Part shown: positions 8,460-14,858 of the stretch, piece by piece
How the letters are laid out: each line of letters begins with the position of its first letter
How positions within the stretch are numbered: the stretch's first letter is position 1
Origin: PALSA-505 sp036502085
GTDB lineage: Bacteria > Actinomycetota > Actinomycetes > Streptosporangiales > Streptosporangiaceae
Length of the DNA: 20,417 nt
NCBI GenBank assembly: GCA_036502085.1
Contig: DASXZD010000050.1
Coordinates: 1 to 20,417, forward strand
Direction of reading: 5' to 3'
Translations under genes and position numbers: made by a program
Notes under the pieces: model-generated
What the model was told of the DNA's origin: nothing
The model's input: only the letters and a program-made list of their open reading frames with translations
The model's database searches: none

Positions 8460-8831
8460 CGGGGAGCTCTCGTTCAGCCCCAGATGGGTTCTCAGCCGGA
8501 CGGCCGGGCCCGCCTGGCACCGTAAGGGAGAAAATCTTTTAGCATTCCTAACGGTTCCACCCCGGACCAGTCCGGCGAGAGCCGGCGTGATGCTCCCTTG
8601 ACACCAGGCGCCACTTCCGCCAGACCGCCGGCTACCGCAGGCGCGTTAGCCAGCAGTTCTGCGTCTTGTGGTCCAGAGCGGACGAAAAATCTCCAGACAA
8701 TACTGTTTTTTGCCGCACTATTTATTAAGTCTGGATATAGAGGTACAGTCGCCGTACCTCGGCACGCCGGCCCTCGGGCGACGACGCTCCCGGGAGCCTG
8801 GCTGCCCCTCCGCTCGCAAAGGAGCCCCCGC
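8460..8831. other. Gene-free region between jetD and the G1 peptidase
   Basis: I find no convincing gene in these 372 bp; the short open frames on both strands look like chance. After the jet operon there are two small overlapping GC stem-loops (CCGGAC-CA-GTCCGG at 8562-8575 and CCGGC-GAGA-GCCGG at 8572-8585), which could end transcription but lack a U-run. The stretch 8690-8745 is unusually AT-rich for this genome and contains TTGCCG and GATATA 18 bases apart (8710-8715 and 8734-8739), a weak candidate promoter for the peptidase. Confidence 0.45.
8740..8760. repeat. Inverted repeat upstream of the G1 peptidase
   Basis: GAGGTAC (8740-8746) and its exact reverse complement GTACCTC (8754-8760) flank seven bases. 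The repeat lies 72-92 bp before the peptidase start, directly after the candidate promoter, so it could be an operator or a 5'-UTR hairpin. No regulator is identifiable from it. Confidence 0.4.
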
Positions 8832-9638
8832 ATGGTCAGGCGATGGTTTGTTCCTCTGGCAGGACTGGCGCTGATGACGGGTTCGCTGGCCGTTTCCGGC
8901 CCGGCGATGGCGGCCAGTACCGGGCCTCATGCTGGTTCGCAGACTGCGGCGTCCCACACGTTCCGGCCAGGCGGCCTGTTCCGGCAGGCCCCCGGCACTC
9001 ACTCGGCCATCGTGAACGGCCGGCGGATCGTCTTTTCGACCAACTGGTCCGGCTATGCGGTCACCGGCGGCACCTTCACCACGGCGACGGCGAGCTGGAC
9101 CCAGAACACCATCACGTGCACCAGCGGCGACGGCTCGACCGATATGTCTCCGTGGGTCGGCATCGACGGCTTCTCCAGCAACACGGTGGAGCAGACCGGA
9201 AGCTCCGGCGACTGCAGCGGAGCCACGCCCGACTATTACGCGTGGTACGAGATGTTCCCGAGGAACGTCGTCATCATCAACAAGACCGTGCGGCCGGGCG
9301 ACCAGTTCACCGGCACCGTGACCCACACCACCGGCACCAGCTACAAGCTGGTCCTGCAGGACATCACCCAGGGCTGGACGAACACCGTCACCAAGTCGAT
9401 CAACGCCAAGGACAGCTCGGCCGAGGCCATCATGGAGGAGGCCGCTACCCACCTGACCAAGTTCGGCACCGACCCCTTCACCGGGTTCACCGTGGACGGC
9501 AAGGCCATCGGCTCCTACACCAGCGCCCCGTTCGCCATCCAGCAGATGGAGATCAAGGAGGGCAGCACGTTGTGCGACTCGACCTCCGGCCTCACCAACA
9601 ATGAGAACTTCACGACCACCTGGCTGAACGCCTGCTAG
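8832..9638 (+). CDS. Secreted G1-family (eqolisin) glutamic endopeptidase
   Basis: Predicted 268-aa exported protease. Residues 1-27 form a Sec signal peptide: RR near the N-terminus, hydrophobic LAGLALMTGSLAV, and an AMA cleavage site. After a short pro-region comes an all-beta domain with the G1 family hallmarks: NWSGYAV (71-77), SPWVGIDG (106-113), EQTG with the expected catalytic Gln121, YYAWYEMFP (135-143), and SAEAIMEE with the expected catalytic Glu198. Family enzymes use a Gln/Glu dyad and usually work at acidic pH. The motif usually read as AEWIVE is AEAIMEE here, so a conserved Trp is Ala. ATG 8832 is chosen because AAAGGAG (8818-8824) lies seven bases upstream; the frame is open further upstream without a signal peptide. 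Cysteines at 96, 128, 248 and 268 may form disulfides. It is monocistronic, followed by a strong hairpin, and probably scavenges protein outside the cell. Confidence 0.88.
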   Translation: MVRRWFVPLAGLALMTGSLAVSGPAMAASTGPHAGSQTAASHTFRPGGLFRQAPGTHSAIVNGRRIVFSTNWSGYAVTGGTFTTATASWTQNTITCTSGDGSTDMSPWVGIDGFSSNTVEQTGSSGDCSGATPDYYAWYEMFPRNVVIINKTVRPGDQFTGTVTHTTGTSYKLVLQDITQGWTNTVTKSINAKDSSAEAIMEEAATHLTKFGTDPFTGFTVDGKAIGSYTSAPFAIQQMEIKEGSTLCDSTSGLTNNENFTTTWLNAC

Positions 9639-9653
9639 CACGCGCTTGGAACC

Positions 9654-9697
9654 GCTGCGGCGGCTGCCCCGGCAGGTCCCGGGATGGCCGCCGCAGC
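9654..9697 (+). terminator. Strong GC hairpin after the peptidase gene
   Basis: GCTGCGGCGGC (9654-9664) pairs perfectly with GCCGCCGCAGC (9687-9697), an 11-bp stem. The loop contains a further small hairpin (TGCC-CC-GGCA, 9665-9674). It begins 16 bp after the peptidase stop. There is no U-tract, as is common for actinobacterial terminators. Confidence 0.6.
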
Positions 9698-9713
9698 CAT
9701 GGTGCGGGTGTGC

Positions 9714-9719
9714 TAGGCA
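9714..9719 (+). promoter_or_regulatory. Candidate -10 box of a leaderless HD-hydrolase transcript
   Basis: TAGGCA ends six bases before the ATG at 9726, the spacing that places the transcription start on the A of ATG. No Shine-Dalgarno sequence is visible upstream of this gene, and leaderless mRNAs are common in actinobacteria. A -35 box is not evident, so confidence is limited. Confidence 0.35.
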
Positions 9720-9725
9720 TGGCAC

Positions 9726-10490
9726 ATGGAGAAGGCCGTCAGGCGGCTGCTGGTCACGATGCCGCTGCACGCGATCACCACGACCTACGGCGAGGAAGGC
9801 CTGCGGGAGCGCTTCGCGGCCGAGATCGAGGTGTTCGCCGAAGACGACCGGCGGCGGCTGGAACGGGCGCTGGATCTGGCCGCCCGGCTGCACGCGGCGG
9901 ACCGCAGGCAGCGTGAGCCTTATGTCAATCACCTGCTGCGCGTGGCCATCCGGATCCTGAGCCACTACGGCGTGCGGGACGCCGACGTGGCCTGTGCGGC
10001 CCTGCTGCACGACGCGGTCGAAGACCACCCCGCCGACCTGGCCGCTCTGGCCGACCTGGCCAACCTGGCCGCGGGCGGTGACCTGGCCGCGGGCGGTGAC
10101 CAGCAGGCGGCGCTGGCCGCGCTTGCGGACCAGTTCGGGCCCCGGGTGGCCGAATACGTGGCGGCGGTGACCAATCCGGCCTACGCGCCCGGCCGGGACG
10201 AGTACGAGCAGTACCGCGAGCACGTGGCAGCCAGCCTGGAGACGTGCCCATGGGCACGGGTGATCAAGGCCTCCGATTTTACCGACAACGCGGTGGGGCT
10301 GATTCACACCACCGGAGCCAGGCTGGACAGGCTGGCGGGCAAGTACGCGCCGCTGGTGCCCGTGCTGAGCGACCTGATCGCGCGGCCCGATACTCCGCTC
10401 AGCGATGCCGTCAAGACGCGCATCCTCGGTCAGTTCGACCAGGCCGCCGAACGGTTCGCCGCGATCGTGCCCGGTGGCCCGGCTACGTGA
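9726..10490 (+). CDS. HD-domain hydrolase, MESH1/SpoT-like (possible (p)ppGpp hydrolase)
   Basis: Predicted 254-aa cytoplasmic protein consisting essentially of an HD metal-dependent phosphohydrolase domain like the hydrolase half of RelA/SpoT and stand-alone MESH1. The metal and substrate motifs are present in order: His69 in VNHLLRVA, His95-Asp96 and Glu99-Asp100 in LLHDAVED, and Asp184 in KASDFTDNA. No synthetase, TGS or ACT domain follows, so it would be a single-function small alarmone hydrolase or a relative acting on another nucleotide. A perfect 18-bp tandem duplication (LAAGGD twice, residues 115-126) lengthens the loop after the HD motif and probably lies on the surface. No ribosome-binding site precedes ATG 9726 (see the -10 box). 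The 3' end overlaps the convergent helicase gene by 8 bp. The HD family call is firm; the ppGpp substrate is inference. Confidence 0.82.
   Translation: MEKAVRRLLVTMPLHAITTTYGEEGLRERFAAEIEVFAEDDRRRLERALDLAARLHAADRRQREPYVNHLLRVAIRILSHYGVRDADVACAALLHDAVEDHPADLAALADLANLAAGGDLAAGGDQQAALAALADQFGPRVAEYVAAVTNPAYAPGRDEYEQYREHVAASLETCPWARVIKASDFTDNAVGLIHTTGARLDRLAGKYAPLVPVLSDLIARPDTPLSDAVKTRILGQFDQAAERFAAIVPGGPAT
10064..10099 (+). repeat. Perfect 18-bp tandem duplication inside the HD gene
   Basis: Two identical 18-bp units (CCTGGCCGCGGGCGGTGA, at 10064-10081 and 10082-10099) lie in frame and add six residues (LAAGGD) to the HD protein. Exact identity suggests a recent slippage event or an allele that varies in length. 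Confidence 0.9.
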
Positions 10491-13400
10491 ACAGCTCGCG
10501 GATGTCGTCGGCGCCGAGGGCGGTACCGAAAACGTTGCCCTCGTCCATGACGCTGGCGAACAGCCTGGCCTTCCTCTCCTTCAGCGCCATCACCTTTTCC
10601 TCGATCGTGTCCCTGGCGACCAGGCGGTACACCATGACGTTGCGGGTCTGCCCGATGCGGTGGGTCCGGTCGACCGCCTGTGCCTCCGTTGCCGGGTTCC
10701 ACCACGGGTCCAGCAGGAAGCAGTAGTCGGCTTCGGTCAGGTTCAGCCCGAAGCCGCCGGCCTTGAGGCTGATCAGGAAGACCGGATCCGTGCCCTCCTT
10801 GAAGCGCTGCAGCACCGCTGCCCGGTTGCGGGTCTTGCCGTCGAGGTAGCAGTACCGGATGCCGTCGGAGTCCAGCCGCTCGCGGACCCGGGCGAGGAAT
10901 CCGGTGAACTGGCTGAAGACCAGCGCGCGGTGCCCGCCGCCTGCCACGTCGCGAAGGTGACCGAGCAGGGCGTCGATCTTGCTGGACGGCAGGTGCGCGT
11001 GCTCGTCGTCGATCAGCCCGGCGTGCAGGCTGAGCTGGCGCAGCAGGGTCAGCGAGCGGAAGATCGTGAACCGGTTGGCGTTCATGTCGTCGATCAAGCC
11101 CAGGATCTTCTGCCGCTCCCGCTGCAGGTGCGTCTGGTAGAGCTTGCGGTGCTGCGGGTGCAGGTCGACCTCCAGGACCTGCTCCTGCTTGGCGGGAAGA
11201 TCGGCGATGACCTGATCCTTGGTGCGCCGCTTGACCAGCGGCTTGATCCGCCGCTGCAGCTGCGCGAGAAGCTCGGCGTCGCCCCGCTTCTCGATCGGCT
11301 GGGCGTAGTAGTCACGGAACCTGGTCGGGCTCGGGAACAGCCCGGGCGCCGTGATGGACAGCAGCGACCACAGCTCCATCAGGTTGTTCTCCATCGGCGT
11401 GCCGGTGATGGCGATCTTGACCGGGGCGGGGAGCAGCCGGGCGCACTGGTAGATCTTCGTCTGGCGATTCTTCGCGTTCTGGGCTTCGTCCAGCAGGAGC
11501 CCGGACCAGCCCAGCGCCGCATAGGCGTCGAAATCGATGCGCAGCAGCGCGTAGGTGGTGACCACGGCAGCGGCGCCTGCTACGAGTTCACCGAGGTCCT
11601 GGCGCCGGCGCGCCATCGTGTCCGAGATCGGCACGACCTTCAGGTCCGGAGCGAACCGCGCGGCCTCGGCCGCCCAGTTGGGCACCACGCTGGTCGGCGC
11701 GACGATCAGGAACGGCGGCATGGCGGGGTCGGCCTGCCGGGCGTGACAGATCATCGCCAGCGACTGCACGGTCTTGCCAAGCCCCATGTCGTCGGCGAGG
11801 ATGCCGCCCAGCCGGTGCTCCCACAGGAACGCCAGCCAGCCGAACCCGTCCTGCTGGTAGGGGCGAAGCCGCGCCCGCAGCGCCGGCGGCGGCTCGGCGC
11901 GGCCGACGGCACCCGCCGACAGCAGGCCCTGGACCTGCTCTTGCCACGCTGCCGCCTGATGCTCCACCACGCCCAGCCCGGCCAGCTCGTCCCACAGCCC
12001 GGCCTGATACCTGCTGATCCGCAGCGTGTCGCCCGGCGAATCCTGCAGGGCCCGTGCCTCTTCGATCAGCCGGGCCAGCGCCGCCAGCTCCGGCTTGTGC
12101 AGGGAGAAGTAGGCGCCGTCGGCGAGCAGCAGGTGCGGCTCGCCGCGGCTGAGCGCGAGGAACACGTCGAGGAACGGGACCGTGCGTCCTTCCACGGTGA
12201 TCGTGACCCCGAGATCGAACCAGTCCGTGTCGCCGGCCACCGCGTCGGTGGACACCGCGATGCGCAGCGTGTCGCCCGCCTCCCGGTAGTCGGCAGGCTC
12301 CCCGGTGATCTCGACGATGATCCCGGGGTGGTCGGCGAGCAGCGGCAGCAGCTCGGTGCTGAACCGCATCGTGTCGAAACCGCTGAGGTGCGTATGCGGT
12401 GCCAGGCCCAGCCCGGGTCCTGGTCCTGGTCCTGGTCCCGGTCCCGGTCCCGGTCCTCGCGGGGCGGGTGCCCGGTGGTCCGCGAGAAGCAGCCCGAAGC
12501 GGTCAAGCGGCAGGTCGAGATGGGCCAGGGCCATCCGTTCGGCATCCGGATCCCGGAAGCCGTCCTCGGCGGCACCGGAATACAGCGGCGTACGGAACGG
12601 CGCATCGCCGACCTGGTAGGCCCACTCCCAGCTGACGTCGAGGTCGTGGCCGGCGCCGTAGCGGGCCTGCAGCACCAGGTCCGGGCCCGAGATCACCGGC
12701 GGCGTGAAGGAGCCGTCCGAGGAGATCACGGTGGCGGCCCGCCGCAGCCGCGGGTAGTAGCCGTCCAGGAACCGGGACTGCTCCCCGTCGGGAACCTCCA
12801 GCCGCTGGCCGGCCAGCGCCATCCGCTGCAGCTGCGCGGCAGCGGGCTTGGTCAGCCTGGCCAGGCTGAAACGCCAGCTGCCGGGATCGGGGGTCCTCCT
12901 GATCTCGGCCCGGTCGACGCAGGCCAGTCCGTGACCCTCGCTGCCGATGAACGCAACGGGCACCATGTCCGCGGGTGCTTCCTCGACGTGGATCACCGTG
13001 CTGATCAAGAGCGGGCCTGATGGCTCGCCGCGGGTCACGTCCAGGCACAGTTCCGCACGGCGGTACTTCTCCAGCACGCCGAGCCTGCGCGCGCGCACCA
13101 GCTGCAGGCCCGCCGACTCGGCCTCGTCCAGCAGCGGCCAGAGCTGGCGAGATCCGAATGCGGACATGTCGATCGACCGGTCGTCCCCGTAGGAACCGTA
13201 GGAGCCGTAGTAGGCGGAATTGCCGCCGTGCGACCGGTAAAGGGCGTACAGCTCTCGCAGTAGCCGCACCTGCCGGTCGGGGTGGTCGCCGTAATAGTGC
13301 AACGTATCCAGCTTGCCCCAGCTCAGGCCGCTGCTGACCCAGCCGCCGTTCTTGCCCGGCCGGACCAGCCGGGCCAGCAGCTTCAGCGGCGCCGGACCCG

Positions 13401-13929
13401 CCGCCGCGGCGTCCCGTACCTGCGCCGGGCGCACATCACCGGCCAGCGTCAGCTCAACGGCCAGCGGCGTCCCGCCCGAACGGGCCGGGGCGTCCCGTCC
13501 GGATCCCAGCAGCGAATCCAGGGACTGCTCCCACGCCGCCGGCTGCGGCAACGCCGGCTCCGGCACATCCCAGGCCGCCGGGGGCGCGACCTGCCACGGC
13601 GCGGGCTTGGCGGCCCACGTCGCGCCCTGGGCGGTGGCGGTGAGAATCAGCGCCACGGCGTGCTTGCAGTTCAGCCCGACCGGGCAGCTGCACTCGCCCC
13701 ACTCGAACTCGGTCCGCGCTCCTGCGGCCAGCGAGAAGTACGCCGCGGTCGCGTAGAGGCCGTCGGCGCTCCCGCGCACCGTCCCGCGCAGCGCGTTCTC
13801 CGCTGCGTCCCACCGGACGTTAACCACCGCCTGCTGCTGCGCGTACTGGGCGCCCTTGGCGTAGCAGGCGGAACCGACCGCCTTGACCAGGGTGGCGGTA
13901 TTGAGATGAGGCAACATCGCACGCTGCAT
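10483..13929 (-). CDS. SWIM zinc-finger SNF2-family DNA helicase/translocase
   Basis: A 1148-aa Swi2/Snf2 ATPase. A SWIM zinc finger near the N-terminus has ligands C80, C82, C88 and H90 (CSCPVGLNCKH). The middle region (about 500-680, including LLLADGAYFSLHKPELAALA) resembles the bacterial SNF2-associated domain. The motor follows: Walker A DDMGLGKT (K719), DEAQ box LLLDEAQNAKN (D814-Q817), GTPMENN, LVFSQFTGFL, and motif VI DRTHRIGQ (1087-1094). Such proteins translocate on duplex DNA or remodel nucleoprotein; their role in actinobacteria is poorly known, with repair or transcription recycling suggested. A proline-glycine linker around residues 491-505 is encoded by a hexamer repeat. The start may be ATG 13929 or 13917; I prefer 13929 because a -10-like TAGGTT ends six bases upstream. 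It is convergent with the HD gene, overlapping it by 8 bp at the stops. The family is certain, the cellular role unknown. Confidence 0.93.
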   Translation of the reverse strand: MQRAMLPHLNTATLVKAVGSACYAKGAQYAQQQAVVNVRWDAAENALRGTVRGSADGLYATAAYFSLAAGARTEFEWGECSCPVGLNCKHAVALILTATAQGATWAAKPAPWQVAPPAAWDVPEPALPQPAAWEQSLDSLLGSGRDAPARSGGTPLAVELTLAGDVRPAQVRDAAAAGPAPLKLLARLVRPGKNGGWVSSGLSWGKLDTLHYYGDHPDRQVRLLRELYALYRSHGGNSAYYGSYGSYGDDRSIDMSAFGSRQLWPLLDEAESAGLQLVRARRLGVLEKYRRAELCLDVTRGEPSGPLLISTVIHVEEAPADMVPVAFIGSEGHGLACVDRAEIRRTPDPGSWRFSLARLTKPAAAQLQRMALAGQRLEVPDGEQSRFLDGYYPRLRRAATVISSDGSFTPPVISGPDLVLQARYGAGHDLDVSWEWAYQVGDAPFRTPLYSGAAEDGFRDPDAERMALAHLDLPLDRFGLLLADHRAPAPRGPGPGPGPGPGPGPGLGLAPHTHLSGFDTMRFSTELLPLLADHPGIIVEITGEPADYREAGDTLRIAVSTDAVAGDTDWFDLGVTITVEGRTVPFLDVFLALSRGEPHLLLADGAYFSLHKPELAALARLIEEARALQDSPGDTLRISRYQAGLWDELAGLGVVEHQAAAWQEQVQGLLSAGAVGRAEPPPALRARLRPYQQDGFGWLAFLWEHRLGGILADDMGLGKTVQSLAMICHARQADPAMPPFLIVAPTSVVPNWAAEAARFAPDLKVVPISDTMARRRQDLGELVAGAAAVVTTYALLRIDFDAYAALGWSGLLLDEAQNAKNRQTKIYQCARLLPAPVKIAITGTPMENNLMELWSLLSITAPGLFPSPTRFRDYYAQPIEKRGDAELLAQLQRRIKPLVKRRTKDQVIADLPAKQEQVLEVDLHPQHRKLYQTHLQRERQKILGLIDDMNANRFTIFRSLTLLRQLSLHAGLIDDEHAHLPSSKIDALLGHLRDVAGGGHRALVFSQFTGFLARVRERLDSDGIRYCYLDGKTRNRAAVLQRFKEGTDPVFLISLKAGGFGLNLTEADYCFLLDPWWNPATEAQAVDRTHRIGQTRNVMVYRLVARDTIEEKVMALKERKARLFASVMDEGNVFGTALGADDIRELFT
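12416..12457. repeat. Seven hexamer units (GGTCCY) coding a Pro-Gly linker
   Basis: Seven consecutive GGTCCT/GGTCCC units, read on the minus strand as alternating Gly-Pro codons of the helicase. The hexamer length keeps the frame on expansion or contraction. The arrangement (3 T-type, 3 C-type, 1 T-type units) suggests replication slippage. Confidence 0.92.
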
Positions 13930-13935
13930 GCAGCG

Positions 13936-13941
13936 AACCTA
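13936..13941 (-). promoter_or_regulatory. Candidate -10 box of a leaderless helicase transcript
   Basis: On the minus strand TAGGTT (TAnnnT pattern) ends six bases before the ATG at 13929. No Shine-Dalgarno is placed correctly for this start, since the GGAGGGGG further upstream is about 19 bases away. A -35 box is not clear. Confidence 0.35.
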
Positions 13942-14038
13942 TCCGCCCCCTCCGACACTGCTCGCCCGACATGCCGAGCCCCCGGCCACGGCCCCGGGCC
14001 ACCTCGGGCCACCTCGACCCAGCGCGGCCGTCGATGGG

Positions 14039-14716
14039 CTACCGCGTCGCGTGAACCCGCAGCCCGGGCGGCGGCTCCCCGGCGCGAGCGGCCTCATCCA
14101 GTGCGCTCGGGTGAACCATCGGACGGTACCCGGCCGCGATCGCCGCGACAATCGACGGCGGCGTCAGCACCTCGGCCACGCCCGTCCCGCCCACGTCCGC
14201 CGGTATCCCGTACCCGCCGAACGACCAGGGCCGCACCCGGCCGCCGGCCAGCAGGCCCGCCCCGCCGCCGACCAGCCGGATCATCACCCCGTCCGGCAGC
14301 TCGGCGGCCGGCATCCGGCGGGTGAGCTTCCGCCGGGACCGGTCCACCCGCTCGCCGTGCAGCACCGCATCCATCTCCCGCGCCCATGGCCGGCGCGCCA
14401 GCCCCCGGGCCGCCTGCCAGGCCTCGGCGAAGCCGGTGTAGTCGCCGCGGCGGCAGTACGCGCACGGCCGGTGCCCGGCCGCCAGCGCGGTCGCCTCGTC
14501 CAGGAAGAACAGCGCGGTCCACCGCCCTGGCGGCATCGGATCGCGCTGCACGCCCTTCCAGTCCAGCACGCAGCAGATCCACAACGTGGACCGCCACCGG
14601 CTCACTCCGAGCTCGCGGCCCTGCCCGTGCAGGCAGCCGCGGTTGCCCATCATCAGGCCCCGGCCGGGGTCGGCGACGATCTCTCCGGTCGGTGTCACCC
14701 GGTTTTGCAACGGCAT
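14039..14716 (-). CDS. Conserved hypothetical protein with HRPCAYCRR motif
   Basis: A 225-aa soluble protein. I recognise the pattern as a family found in actinobacteria and other bacteria, but I do not know a function. Its N-terminal half is the conserved part: NRVTPTGEIVADPGRG, then MGNRGCLH, WICCVLDWKG, and LFFLDEATALAAGHRPCAYCRR. Several cysteines (in GCLH, ICC and CAYC) with nearby histidines could bind a metal, but no recognised zinc-finger spacing or catalytic motif is evident. The C-terminal part is basic, then ends in VHPSALDEAARAG. ATG 14716 is chosen because GGAGG (14729-14725) lies eight bases upstream; an ATG at 14734 precedes that site and is unlikely. It follows the chitinase on the same strand with a 142-bp gap holding a hairpin, and probably has its own transcript. 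Confidence 0.75.
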   Translation of the reverse strand: MPLQNRVTPTGEIVADPGRGLMMGNRGCLHGQGRELGVSRWRSTLWICCVLDWKGVQRDPMPPGRWTALFFLDEATALAAGHRPCAYCRRGDYTGFAEAWQAARGLARRPWAREMDAVLHGERVDRSRRKLTRRMPAAELPDGVMIRLVGGGAGLLAGGRVRPWSFGGYGIPADVGGTGVAEVLTPPSIVAAIAAGYRPMVHPSALDEAARAGEPPPGLRVHATR

Positions 14717-14778
14717 GGCCGCATCCTCCACCACAGGTATGACACCGCGCCGGCCAAACCGCCGGCTATGCCGCCGCC

Positions 14779-14815
14779 CGCCGGCCGGGAGCCCCGGCCG
14801 CCCGGTCGGCCGGCG
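14779..14815 (-). terminator. GC hairpin after the chitinase gene
   Basis: CGCCGGCCG (14779-14787) pairs with CGGCCGGCG (14807-14815), a 9-bp perfect stem with a 19-base GC-rich loop, 43 bp past the chitinase stop. The whole gap 14735-14858 is dense in CCGG motifs, so alternative pairings exist. There is no U-tract. Confidence 0.45.
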
Positions 14816-14858
14816 GCGTCCGGCGCCAGCCGACCGGGCAGACCAGGCCAGAACCGCC

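Noticed and set aside
8690..8831. Cyclic-di-AMP (ydaO) riboswitch ahead of the secreted peptidase
   Set aside because: The leader is short and the conserved ydaO core motifs are not visible.
8492..8833. Minus-strand open frame between jetD and the peptidase (113 codons)
   Set aside because: No ribosome-binding site at its start, which overlaps the peptidase start, and no recognisable similarity; a transposase remnant was considered but no terminal repeats or motifs were found.
10405..13020. Long open frame antisense to the SNF2 helicase
   Set aside because: It is a codon-bias shadow of the helicase gene with no recognisable domains.
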